64,000 nt of DNA from Spongilla lacustris (taxonomy: Eukaryota > Porifera > Demospongiae > Spongillida > Spongillidae), in the NCBI GenBank assembly GCA_949361645.1, contig OX442425.1, positions 5,380,884 through 5,444,883 of the forward strand. The letters run 5' to 3'. Below are positions 25,427 through 37,302 of the stretch, one piece after another. Both the position numbers and the translations under genes were made by a program. Position 1 is the stretch's first letter, and every line of letters starts with the position of its first letter. The notes below the pieces were generated by a model. That model saw only the letters and a list, made by a program, of their open reading frames with translations. It was not told where the DNA came from and searched no databases.

Positions 25427-25657
25427 GGGGGGGGAGGGGGCGTATGCCCACCTCCCCTGCGTACCCCAACTAATTAATATCCATAGCGGTTAACAATCGA
25501 TTGCATTGAGTACCTATATACTTTGTTATTGAACGGCACAACAATCGATATGCATGGGGACTACGAGCTAAAGTTTCCCCGTCCATTGTATATCGCTCGT
25601 TGAATGGTATATGCCGTTCAATAACGATGGCTTGCTTGTGACTTCAAAACTGTGTAC

Positions 25658-27039
25658 TGTCACTGGAATTTTGGTCCTGAAAAATTTGGTCCCGGACGGA
25701 AATTTTCGCTGAAAATTTTGGTCCGCCCGGACCGATAATTTCGAAAAATACGGTCCGCCCTGAAATTTTAGGTCCGGACGTTGTTTTCTAAGTCTATAAT
25801 GAAGTTCACCACCATCTCCTTCGTAAACGCTGTAGTACATACATGTATGTAACTAGTCTCTTTACTTCATCGATGGGATTGAGTGGTAGGTGAATATAAA
25901 TGTATAATCACTGATGCTCTCGTATCGATCTATTATACATTACATGTAATAGGACCTATTAGAAGGGGCTTTGGGACTCCTTACTCATTGTAGAAGACTA
26001 AATGCATATGTGCTCTGATGGTAGACCAACCAAAACCTTTTGGCGTTTTCTATAAAGGCCACACAGTAGGTGATCTGCAATTGGCCCTGATGTGTCTGCT
26101 TAATTGTAGTAGTTCAGTTGTGCAACTCATTGTATATAAATACTCACTCAGTAAAGGTAAAGTTCATTAGCACACCAAGATTGCAACTGGGCTCAGAGGG
26201 CCAATGAAATCAATGCCAATCATGTACCAGGGGGCTTTAACTGGAATGGGATGAAGCTCAGGCACTCCAGTAGTTAGCTTTCTGTTCATGTGTTGACACA
26301 CATCACATTTTGATAGCTGCAGAAATATAACAGAACCAGGATTGAATTTGTAATATAAAAAACTAAAGGAGTACCACTGATGCAGTTAAATAAGGAACTC
26401 ACCAAGCTAACAACATCTTTAACCATGCCATGCCACATGAATCGTTCCTTGATCCTGTACAGTGTCCTGGTCTTACCCATGTGACCAGAAGTGGAATCAA
26501 TGTGACATGCCAGTAGGATCTTCTGGCGCACTTCCAAACTCTGGATGTAACGCAACAGCATTTCCTTCTGCGTAAAAGATGGCTACTTTATTAGACACAT
26601 ACATACTGACATACATGTCACTACCAAAAATATCAAAAACGATAATGGCAGTATTAATTAAATGCTACTTACCTGTTTCTTTCCCTGCTTGTGCTTATAC
26701 AATAGCTCTCCTTCAACAGATATTGTCAACTTCGCCGCTTTCCTTCGTATCACCCTCTTTTTGATCTCACTGACACATTCAGGATACTTCTTCGACACTA
26801 AATAGGCATAAGCCTCCTCGACAAGATCATCACAATCAGAACCATCGTCAACTGTTTCTTCAATCTCCGCCATCACTCGCAAACTGATATCAACCACGTG
26901 GACGTATGAAATAAATCTCCGGACCTTTTTTTCCGGACACGGACCTTTTTTTCAGATAAAATTGGTCCGACCGGACCTAAATTTTCTGAAAATATTGGTC
27001 CGGGACCAAAATTTTCAGCGGACCGAAATTTCCGTGACA
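25658..27039 (-). mobile_element. Ginger1-type DNA transposon
   Basis: GTAC directly repeats at both borders (25654-25657 and 27040-27043). The termini start TGTCAC and end GTGACA, with inverted arms of about 120 bp made of repeated GGTCC/GGACC and AAAATTTT blocks. A 4-bp duplication and TGT-starting ends are the published signature of Ginger1, whose transposase is a retrovirus-like integrase (established knowledge). The interior encodes the N-terminal part of such an integrase on the minus strand. At 1.4 kb it is an internally deleted copy. Confidence 0.85.
26175..26897 (-). CDS. Ginger1 integrase, N-terminal exons
   Basis: Three exons on the minus strand are joined by clear splice sites. 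Exon 1 starts at an ATG (26897, or the internal MAEIEETVDDG at 26873) and ends at GTAAGT near 26673. Exon 2 starts after a TTTTACGCAG acceptor near 26567 and ends at GTGAGT near 26401. Exon 3 starts after TTTCTGCAG near 26316. Exon 2 has the histidine pair of an integrase zinc finger (ACHIDSTSGHMG); exon 3 has its cysteine pair (KCDVCQHMN), then WYMIGIDFIGPL with the first catalytic aspartate of the rve core. A stop follows soon after, and the other catalytic residues are missing. The transposase is truncated and should be inactive. Confidence 0.75.
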
Positions 27040-27867
27040 GTACTTATTATAGTGCTGTCGGAAGCACTGATTTTGTTCTGAAACTGCATGTGGCTTTCAT
27101 GTAGAAATATTCCATGCACTCGCGCACTGAAAGCTTCCGCGTCTCGCGCGGGAGGGCTGGTTGATGTAATGATCTACGTTGCCTCCGGAGCCCTTGATAT
27201 ACAAGCCTATGTTTTGGCAGATGTATGTATTACCCGGCTGAGCACATGCAGACTGATATATAGTTTCCTAGCGTGTCTCAAAATTGCATTGCGATCGACA
27301 GGTCAATCATCAAGTTAAGTCCTGTATGATACGAAGAAACAGTTGTGTACTGCTTGAACATGACCCATTCATTGTTTGCATATGCTCAACATGTTTATTT
27401 ATTTATTTATCGTATCATAAAAATTACACAATAAAAACACACTAAATAATAACTAATTAATTACAGACTACCACAAAGTACCTAAGCCTAACTAATGTTT
27501 CAGACATAGGCTACTCACATGAATGGGGCAGACTTCTCGTCAAAATAGCTATGCTACGTCGGGAGTTAGCACCAGACTAAGTCTGCCAAAAAGATAAGCA
27601 CTGAGTGACCTTACTTTTCGGCAGAGAAAAACAGATGGCAAACCGAGTGGCTGTTACAAAGTGTAACGGCTGGCAGACGCTAACTTACCGTTGAGAAAGT
27701 AACAACAAATGTGTCTATCGTATCAAAACCGGCGGTGCCAGTAAATAAAACGCATCAGGAAACTCGGTCCCCCCCTCCGCCCCCTACCCGGACCAAGATG
27801 CCTGGATGTACAAATAATGACCCGGACCCATATGCCTAGGCATTTGGGTCCCCCCGGACCCAAAATA

Positions 27868-27931
<64 letters not shown>

Positions 27932-27951
27932 ACATGCCTGTGACACCGGTG
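27040..27951. other. Intergenic with 80-bp poly-G
   Basis: No gene is recognised. A G run spans about 27869-27927, preceded by GGTCCCCCCGGACC-type repeats and followed by the arm of the next element. Confidence 0.5.
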
Positions 27952-28181
27952 TCGTAGTGCACAATGTCCCCCCTAAAATTTGTCCCCCCGGACGTTTTGC
28001 ACTAGTGTACAATGTCCCCCCGGACATTCTGCACTAGTGTACAATGTCCCCCCGGACAATCTACACTAGGGCAAACTGTCCCCCTCCAGGGTAAAATGTC
28101 CCCCCTCATAACATTTTATTTCATCGATGACAAGGCTGGGAAACTTTTACGGCAGTACACGGGATCGCCTTGACGCCATTA

Positions 28182-29140
28182 GGGGAGGAGTGGGTTAGTT
28201 GAGCCACTTTTTAGGTTTAGGTTTATACTACCTCTGAGGTTTGGTATTAAGCAGAGGTTAATACTCTGATGTAAAGGGGCATCACTTGGGTACATGTCAT
28301 AGGAATGTTAGAGACTGGGGATGTACGTGAGAATAGGGACATTATTAAAAATCAACAGGTGTCAAATGGCACAACTAACCCAGCCAAGTGGGTTAGTTGT
28401 GCCAGGTACATGGGTCAGTTCAGCCATATGCTGCCTTCAGCCAAAGTTAGTTGCATTGCACAATAATTGCTAACATAAGTAGGTCTAGGCCTTACGTTGT
28501 CAAATCATTGATAAAAGCAAATTCATACACTAATGCATGACACTTTTTCAATGAGAGCTCTTGAAATTGATCGGCAAGTGTTTTTAACGTTATTCAAAGT
28601 CATTTTTCTATTTAGAAATTAAAACAGAATACTTCTGAGATTGCTGCATAGCCAAATAAGCATAGCTCACTATTTCTATTACGTCAATCAATAAATCATT
28701 TTAATGCCATACAATTGCAGCTAAAGCGTATGGCTCAACTAACCCCCTTTGCAAATGGCTCAACTAACCCCACTACTAACTTTTCCTGTAACTACCTAAG
28801 TTGTAATAAAAGGAAGCAAAGTATAGAATTCATTATAAACATAAATATAGCTGCATACATGTACTTTCAAACACCCAAGACTGAAACAAGAATATAGTCA
28901 TTGTGTAGAAATTATGAGGGCACAAACCGTAAACACAGAATTTCACTTTGATCATCAAAATTCTTATTTTTGAATTTCATATTCTGATGAATACTAAAAC
29001 AAAATCCTAAAGTAGGACAAAAAGCTAGTCATAACACTTAATGCCAATATATGTTAACATAATTCAATTATGTTTCTTCATGGAGCTAAAACAGGGGGTG
29101 GCTCAACTAACCCAGTGGCTCAACTAACCCACTCCTCCCC
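28182..29140. mobile_element. MITE with GGGGAGGAGTGGG termini
   Basis: The left end is GGGGAGGAGTGGGTTAGTTG (continuing AGCCAC). The right end is its perfect inverted copy; a second internal GGCTCAACTAACCC copy lies on each side. TA flanks both borders, which would fit a TA target as in Tc1/mariner-type elements (inference from 2 bp only). The interior (about 0.9 kb) is AT-rich without a transposase frame. Confidence 0.75.
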
Positions 29141-29587
29141 TACTCGGTAGCTCCTAACCGTCGCCAAAGCTGCATGTCGTTCCGCCGCTTGAAATGTTCA
29201 TTGTAACCAATACTGACACACATATACACGAACATTTAGAATTATAGTATTAAATTCCTTTTAACGAATACACAGCTCTTATCCTTTCCGTGTCGTCAAA
29301 GCACTCATTGAAACCAATAAAATTCCTTAAGGATTGGGGATTGACATATATACTTCATGGCTGAAATCTCATCATGCAGTATGAGAGATTGAAATATATA
29401 TATTGAGATCAACTTGGATCATAGCCTGAAAAGTAATGTCACATAAACACAGCGCTAGCTCCATGCACACTGCGTGTACCGCCTGACATATCAGATTCTC
29501 GGGAAAGGCTATTCCCATCGTCATGCAGTTCATCTGTTGCGTGATAGTACAACTGATCAGTCGGGTACCCAGATTAAAACCCATCCA

Positions 29588-29772
29588 GCGTAAAAACCAT
29601 GCATATGCATCCTGCGTCCAGGGTGGGAATAGTGTAAAAACCTTATTTGGAGGGGTTTTGTCGAATGTAGACGTATGAATTGAATTATTGCTTCAACATT
29701 CGACAGAACTAGGGTAGAACCACATGTATTCCCATCCTGGACGCACAATCCGTGCAGGATGGTTTTTACGCT
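29588..29772. mobile_element. Short MITE with AGCGTAAAAACCAT termini
   Basis: The ends are inverted: AGCGTAAAAACCAT on the left and ATGGTTTTTACGCT on the right, continuing with a CGTCCAGGRTGGGAATA block. The length is about 185 bp. No clear target duplication or coding content is present. Confidence 0.6.
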
Positions 29773-30000
29773 ATATAAGGACGGGTCTTTGTTAAAAACC
29801 AGCCTGTTGGACGTTTATAACTGCCTTTGTTATCCTATAGGTACGACATTGCACCCTAGTGTGGAGTGTCCAGGGGGGGACATTTTACCCCAGGGGGGGG
29901 ACAGTTTGCCCTAGTGGCTAGTGCAGAATGTCCGGGGGGACATTGTGCCCTAGTGCGGAATGTCCGGGGGGACATTCTGCACGGGGGGACAATCCGCCCT

Positions 30001-31481
30001 CCCACACCGGCTTAGAGGCGGTCCCAGCACTTATGGAGGCGGGGGGGGGGGGGGGGGGGATGCGCCAAAAGGGGTGGGGCATTTTAGATGTTAACTTAAT
30101 AATAAAAACTCATTTACGACAGCTCTACTTTTCTCGGGTGGATTTATTAATTCTTTGTCGAAATTAACTGCTTGACCATATATATGTATATTCATGCATG
30201 AGTGCCAGCAAGTGCAGCCCATAGCTAGTTGCGCAGACGGCGCAGTGTCTGTGGAGAAACACCTTTCACAGGTGCGGCTTGTAATGGGGAGTGTGCAACT
30301 AATCTTAGGAGCTAAGCAAAATATATTTGGAAAGCACTCTTCATCGCACTGTTGAAGCACTGCATGCATGCAGCAAGGGAATGATTGCTTCCAAAGCATG
30401 ATTTCTTGATCCACCAGGTGTTTATCAATGCATAAAAACCAGAGTCGTTTTGGTTTGCCTGTTTGTCGACATTAGCAAAACATATCAGTATATTGATGCA
30501 AGTCTCAGATGACCTTTAGGAGTGCACATATTTAGTAGACCCGTGGATGGTGCAGTACATGCTGTCAGATATGCCGCTGACATTTGAATAAGAACAAGTA
30601 ACCAATATAGTTGAGATGGTTATCCAATTGTTTCCTCCATTCAGAATGTACAAGCTGGACAAATTCCTAGCTCCTTTCCAGCAACCATGCATGCACATTT
30701 ACTTGTTAGCACAAGTTAGCAACGTGTTTTGAATGCCATTTGATTTTGAGGAAATAATCCTGTCATTTAACCAGCTAAGAATCTTTACTTTCAAGAATAG
30801 CCCTATATGCCAAATAATAATAATAATAATACAAGCACCATGCATGCATGCACAGTAAAATTAATGCTAACTGTTTTACCTATCTGTCTCATATACAATT
30901 GACTGCACCTCGATCAGCACACACCAGCCATAACCTCCCAGAGCATCCTGTGTTAATAGTGGCAGCATTGTCAAGTTGTGGCACATCTACATGTATAGAA
31001 GTAGATCTGGGTTTTCTTTCTGATTCATGTATTATAGCTTCTCGTTTTGTAGCAAGAACCCATCATGTATAAGTCAGAGTCATGAAGTATAGAAGGTATT
31101 GCTTATCAGTCAAACATGCGCACAATCGACAAAGTCGAAGGCCAGATGTGCATGTTCCAGTACTTGAGCAATGGTCCTAACTGTAACTGACAATAATAAG
31201 ATGACGGAACATATACTGAGGTATTCAAACTCTTTTGTAAACTAGTCTCTCAGTTACAATGATGAAATTGAACACTTGCTGAAGTGGAGGCGTTTTGTCA
31301 TAACTACGAGAATCAAGCCAAACAGAGACATGTATGTTGATGAAAAAAACATACTCATTTGGATTTTTAAGCTAGGTATTCTGAAATCTGTATAGGAAAA
31401 TGTAAGACTACATGTACACTGGCAACAAATTGTTGTCGCTACTGAACTGTTTACGCTAACTCAGTAGCAAGTGACATATAC
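30001..31481. other. Intergenic, nothing recognised
   Basis: A G run lies at 30040-30059 and an (ATA)n tract near 30816. Short open frames lack domains. Confidence 0.45.
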
Positions 31482-31742
31482 CTGATGTTTAGCTAGTACG
31501 ACAAACACATCGTGCGGTCCTAGACTTGAGAGATTAAGGATCTTGAAGTTATTCTTCTTTACGAAAAAGCGCAGGTTTCTGTCAACCGATGGAGGATCCT
31601 TTAGAGCTCCTATGATCTTTTCTCCGAAACCTTTATGGAAGACCCCGCTTGTTCCTCGACTGGAGGAAGAAAACTTCTCTGAAAGATAGGCGGTGAATTC
31701 ACTTTCTCTGTCTTTTTTGTCCATTTGGATACTTAAAGCCAA
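31482..31742 (-). CDS. Exon resembling NOL4/KRBA2-like N-terminal domain
   Basis: A minus-strand ATG (31742, or internal MDKKD at 31724) opens a frame that ends cleanly at CAG followed by GTATAT, a plausible donor near 31481. The peptide contains EFTAYLSEKFSSSSRGTSG, VFHKGFGEKIIGALKD and RFFVKKNNFKILNLSSLG. This E-F-x-x-Y ... R-G ... I-x-x-A-L ... F-x-V-K-K pattern resembles the N-terminal domain of NOL4-like and integrase-bearing KRBA2-like proteins; I recognise it from memory only. No downstream exon was found toward lower coordinates. It is either an element remnant or the first exon of an unfinished gene. Confidence 0.4.
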
Positions 31743-31916
31743 AAAAAAAACACACGACTACTTACAGCGAATCATATTCGGCAAGTGATTAATTATTCAT
31801 CAAGCGGGTTAACCGGCTTTATATCCGGCCAACCCGCTACAAATTGGGTCGGCCAGTTTTTAAAGCGGGTCAGAAGTTTTAAATCGGGTCGTAACAGCCA
31901 TCTGTAGTACGCACAC

Positions 31917-32209
31917 CAGTGCTGCCGCGATATGGTCTTTAGCCGATATCGCCTATATCGCGATATATCGCGATATGAGTAAAATATCGCGATATATCGC
32001 GATATGAGTAAAATATCGCGATATATCGCGATATGAGTAAAATATCGCGATATAATATCGCGATATTTTTAAGTATATTCATCGAGCAATTATTAATCAT
32101 TAACTACACCATTTTCATGCAAGTTGAGGCTGCGTTGTTGTGGTGGCGACACAAGAACAAACGAATAAAATGCTATATAGCGCGGGAGGGGGGAGGCCGG
32201 CGGAAGGGG

Positions 32210-32248
<39 letters not shown>

Positions 32249-33005
32249 GGGGAGAGAAGAGACACTGTACCATTTGGTATACATATACCGGTATACATGA
32301 ATAGAGTGTTGCCAAAATGATATAAGGAAGTATCTAGCTATATCTTAACCTCGTCTGTACCTTTAGAAAGGGCTTGCTCCACGGCACTAGTTATACACCA
32401 GAAAGAAATCATGCATGAAGTCACTTACTCGACGGACCGGCTGGATAAATACATTTTTTGTGGCACAAAAGCCACACAATATCACATGCAGGAAAATTAA
32501 GAATTTAAGAGAGGATTAAATTACTCCGTGACACATAATGATTCCAAAATGATTTTATGGCTCCATTCATCTTCTTCATCGAAAAAGAAAGACTCGTATT
32601 TAACGATATTATCTCCATAACCGTGAACTGTTCCGTGACAATATTTCAGGAAATAATACATGTCAGTATAATATGGTGAAAAAAAGGACTTATTATAAGC
32701 GTTCGCGGTTACACGTTTAAATACTTATATGGGCGGCTGAATTTCAATGGGGGCGGATTATTTACAGTATATATGTACGCAGCACCGCAGCTGAATTCGA
32801 ATGTACGTGCATGTGTGCCGGGCTCAACACAAGTTGTATCTGCTGAATCACTGTTCGTATATTTCCGTCTTTCTCCGTCTATTCTTCCGTCTATCTCCGT
32901 ATATCCATGCATGTACGTTTGTATCGCGATATGACCATAAAAATATTGCGATATATCGCATATCGCGATATATTAAAAATATCGCGATATATCGCGGCAG
33001 CCCTG
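31917..33005. mobile_element. hAT element, 8-bp duplication ACGCACAC
   Basis: ACGCACAC directly repeats at 31909-31916 and 33006-33013, a perfect 8-bp target duplication as expected for hAT. The termini are CAGTGCTGCCGCGATAT on the left and, read inward, CAGGGCTGCCGCGATAT on the right. The subterminal regions are packed with ATATCGCGATAT palindromes (31940-32065 and 32930-32998). No transposase frame is seen in the 1.1 kb. A poly-G run lies at 32213-32247. The ends resemble the hAT element at 50423-51280, which starts CAGTGATGCCGCG. Confidence 0.88.
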
Positions 33006-34500
33006 ACGCACACCCTCGTGACGTCACGTAATCAAATACATTTACTGAAGAATCCTAACATTATATACAATTCCTTAAATTTTAAGCTTTTCTGCCTTTA
33101 TAGCAATGTTTAGTATGGTTAGAAAATGTCCAATAAATGGTTACTTTAGGGACTTCTGAATACATTAGTATGACAAGATTTCATTTCTTAAGTCGAATTA
33201 ATTCGGCCGTAATGATGCTAAGCAGCACTCATATCAAAATGAAAACAATCCTAACTTCCCAACGAATTGAAGTTAAGAGTTCAAACATATAATGCTACTC
33301 ATGTCCTGAAATTGTGGACATCGATGCATAACTCGGCGTACAATTGTGATAAAAAAAATCTAATTGCACCATTAAACTCACTAGGTACTTTAGAGATTTA
33401 TCACGTTATTAAAACTGCTAATTAATTTATTAAAATATATTATTGTTATTGTCTTTTAATAAATGCATTGTATGTCTGCATGGCAGGGAAGTTAGGAATA
33501 GGCATCGCTGTTACATAAAATCCTTCCAAACTACAGCTATTGTCGATTTTAGTGATCTAAGCATACGCATGCGCAACTCTTAGTTGTACTCGTGCCCCTG
33601 CCATTGGATGCATTCTAGAGGTCTCGTGATCTGTTATTTAACCATTTTGATTCATTGTATAGTAGTTGGGCGTAGCCTTTTGGCGGAGGGTCGGGTATCA
33701 AGCCTAGGCCTATACCAAGATTTGTACCCATCTGATAGTATTGTGGATATACAATGTAATAGCTCTACACTCGCTATCAATCTAATTCTTGGTATACGCT
33801 AGTCTCGCTAGCCAGACGTACAACATCGAACTTCAACTGGATAGGCTTGAAACCCCCATAACGCGAAGGTCGAGCTAATAGAACCGCTGCTGTGGAGTAG
33901 CTACTACATAATATGATATATAGGTGTGACTACGAGACTCGCTCGTTAAGATGCATGGGCGATTCCGTCCCTATATTATTATAATTATAATTACAATTAT
34001 GACATGTATTGTATATATATCTATCTGCATGTGCATCGCGCGCGCTCTGACGTTGACCACGATGACTGGCTTGTTTTTTGATAACATACTAGAAGTTCTC
34101 GTGGAGGTGTGTTAAGGATATTGCCTTCCACTGACTAGCTAAAGAATTAACATATGCATGGCGGCGGATATTCACAGCTGGACTCTCCACTGTGTCCTGG
34201 CCCCATTATACTGTATATCGTTGATTAATGACTGTATATGAATCAATTGGCAGGCAAGGTCGCTCGCGCTCACTCCATAGCAGTCTCGTTCCCAGACCCA
34301 ATATCTGCTACGAGGTTAAGTCCTGTACTCATTTCTATCCAGTTCCGCCGGAATTTTGGCTAAGGTATACAAGAAGGATGAACAGCCATAAACGTATTTG
34401 GCAGTAGGCCTGAGATGTGTGTGTTTGTTATGCTGTGTGTTCTACTTTTTTATGATTGAGCGGCTGGAAGGAAATGCACATGCACCCACACCCAAATGCA
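33006..34500. other. Intergenic, nothing recognised
   Basis: AT-rich. The sequence near 34283 (AGTCTCGTTCCCAGACCC) is another relic of the TAGTCTCGTACCCAGAC terminus family. No gene is supported. Confidence 0.45.
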
Positions 34501-34519
34501 AATACCATGCACGCAAATA

Positions 34520-34548
34520 CACACACACACACACACATGTACATGCAA

Positions 34549-34629
<81 letters not shown>

Positions 34630-34820
34630 CATGCAAATACACACACACACACACATGTACATGCAAATACACACACACATACATACACACACATGTACAT
34701 GCAAATACACACGCACACATGTACATGCAAATACGCACACACATACGCACACATGTACATGCAAATACACACACACATACACACACATACACACACATAC
34801 ACACTCACACATACACACAC
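34520..34820. repeat. (CA)n with ACATGTACATGCAAATAC interspersions
   Basis: CA repeats are punctuated six times or so by ACATGTACATGCAAATAC, forming a compound microsatellite. The open frames across it in all phases are artefacts. Confidence 0.92.
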
Positions 34821-35828
34821 TTGACACAGGACTTGCATGGGCATGCAGTTGAAGAAAAGATCACATACATGCACCTGTCTATCTAATTCACTTCTACAAA
34901 TACTAAAGCAATGGCACAAAAAGGATGCCATGATGCAGCTCTGATCTGTCATCAATGAACAGATCGATGGCCGATGGCATGAAGCCTAGTGATCATGACT
35001 CATACACAATGGCAAGGATGCTGGATAGAAACTACAAGTATGTACTAGTCCTAAGGGCCATGCATGTGAAACGTTTACATAACAGCCATATCTAATGACC
35101 ACATGCCACCACCCTAATTAAATAGGTGACCACAAAGATTTTGGGTCAGCTACATTCTATGTTAGTACATGTAATACCTTCTGAACTTTCCACATTTATC
35201 ACACACATACACAACCAATACATAACCAAATAAATATAAATGCCACACCACAACTGTTACATTACCTATTACATACATCTGCAGAGCCATGTACATATAG
35301 CTAGACCACATAAAGCCTTCCATTTGAGTTGTTGCTGAAGTTTTTCACCAGGTGCATGTTGGAAGGGTGGCTGGCGCAGTCCATGAGATGCACAACTTTG
35401 TGTCCAGTCCCTGGTCCATACCAGGTGGTCATGTAGGTAAGCCTCCTCTCCTGGCAGACAACTGGTGTCTGTGCTATGTGTACAACCAAACCAAGGAGTT
35501 TTTCTAACCAAACTAATAAAGGTGGACACCACAGGATGTGACAATTGTAGCCACTTTAAACAATTATTCTTTGGTCCTACATCTACATGCATGTAACACG
35601 TAGATCTATCTCCTTCTAACTGTACCCTACATCAGAAACCTTTAAACTTAATTTGATTCATATCCCAGTGGCTGCCTCTGGGATGTGCTATTAAATTCCT
35701 CATCTCTAGGGAGAAGGCCTACATGTATTATCTTTTCCCAACTGTTCCACAAGGATATCTCCCATCCACCTTCACAAGGCACTCTCTCCTCTACCTCCAC
35801 AAGGCTATCTCACAAGGCTACCTCCCTC
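34821..35828. other. Intergenic, nothing firm
   Basis: A minus-strand frame at 35269-35592 is open for about 100 residues but shows no recognised domain, repeats or splice context; I do not call it a gene. Confidence 0.4.
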
Positions 35829-36012
35829 CACCTTCACAAAACTACCTCCCTCCACCTTCACAAAACTACCTCCCTCCACCTTCACAAAACTACCTCCCTC
35901 CACCTTCACAAAACTACCTCCCTCCACCTTCACAAGGTTACCTCCCTACACCTTCACAAAACTACCTCCCTCCACCTTCACAAAACTACCTCCCTTCACC
36001 TTCACAAGGCTG
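35829..36012. repeat. 24-bp minisatellite
   Basis: About eight copies of a 24-bp unit containing CACCTTCACAAAACTACCTC, with variant copies at the edges. The multiple-of-three period keeps frames open but gives only a repetitive peptide. Confidence 0.9.
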
Positions 36013-37302
36013 TCACCCTTTCCACCTTCCCCATGTGGATATAGTAAAAAAAGTAGGCTGTTACCGCATGTATTCCTCACGTGATATATCCTTATAAGGT
36101 TCGTCTCTGTGGAACGGTTTTTTTTTTTTCATTCTGCAGAGATGAAAAATATATAGACACGCACAGATACAGATACGTAAGTACTATTAGTTGCAACACA
36201 AAAAAATAGAACAAAAATATGGCGTCAGGTTTGCACGTAAGGACATGCCCATCCTTACAAATAATAATGAAGGTAGAACAGGTGCAAAAATGTGGCTTTG
36301 CTATAGGGATTACATCCACGAACTCCTTGTGGTAGAATTGCAATCCGTTGTAGAATCCATGTACATGTACATATAGGTAGCTAAAACACTCCAAACATGA
36401 TCGCGCCCTACAGCTAGGGCTTAAAAAGAATGTTGGAGCAGCCGAGTAGGCCTACTACCAAAAAAAAAGTACAATCGCATCTATATTGCCACCCATGCAC
36501 ACGCACAACAGTCGAAATCAGACGCACATGTGTAACAAGCTATCAAGTATCGAACGTTCGTTGCTAGGATTCATACCGTGGTCGGTGATTTGTGTCTTCT
36601 TGTTTGAAAACCTTCATCGCGGCAGGGCACTCACGCGGCGTTTTTTGATTTATTATTGAATATTGGTATTTACAAAGACATATCATTATGAACCTTAATG
36701 ATAAAAGTGATCAGGGAAGCGAGGGTAAAAGGGTTATGAACGTTAGAATATGTCACACTCCAGCCCTAATGGTTTTACTAACAGCAGTTAGTCTTTCCTT
36801 TTTGATATCTAGCTTGGATTTTCGTCAGGAAGCATAAATGTCTTGAAAAACCCTCATTTTTAAAATCAAAATCCATACATGTCTATGGAAACACTGAAAT
36901 TCTGATGAGGAAGCGTCAGGAAGAGGGCTAATTTTTTTGTTTAACGACAGAGGTATACCTTATGATCCTCTTCATCATAAAGTTCTTTTTCCTTGTCATG
37001 GGCATCTTTTCCTGAGTGACAGTGATCAAAAGAGTGTCATCCTCCATACATTTCAATGGACGCGTGCACGGTAATGAAACGGGAAAAACGTCATAACGCG
37101 TCAGGAATTAGTAATGAAGGCATGCAATTTCTGGCCATGTATAATGAGCTATCTGTGCAACAAAAAAGAGCTCTTAAGTCGAATAATACAATAAATAAAT
37201 AGTACAATAAATCTAATACTGATCTACATGTATACACTATCTCTTACTACACTTCTGAATCAATAAAATTTATAGATCTTGCAATGCTACACTGTAGGTA
37301 CG
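36013..37302. other. Intergenic, nothing recognised
   Basis: No domain-bearing ORF, terminal repeat or array can be supported. Confidence 0.45.

Larger units (their letters stand above)
27952..30000. repeat. Inverted GTCCCCCCGGAC minisatellite arms enclosing nested elements
   Basis: The left arm (27952-28107) has units such as ACAATGTCCCCCCGGAC separated by CACTAGTG. The right arm (about 29860-30000) is its inverted copy, with TGTCCGGGGGGACATT and GGGACAGTTTGCCCTAGTG. The mirrored order includes TAAAATGTCCCCCC at the inner edge. Two smaller elements (28182-29140 and 29588-29772) lie inside. No target duplication could be defined. Confidence 0.65.

Noticed and set aside
33584..33802. 72-residue plus-strand ORF with a hydrophobic start
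   Set aside because: No recognisable module or exon boundary; too short to support.
35269..35592. 107-residue minus-strand ORF
   Set aside because: No domain, no splice context and no paralogue in the window; probably chance.
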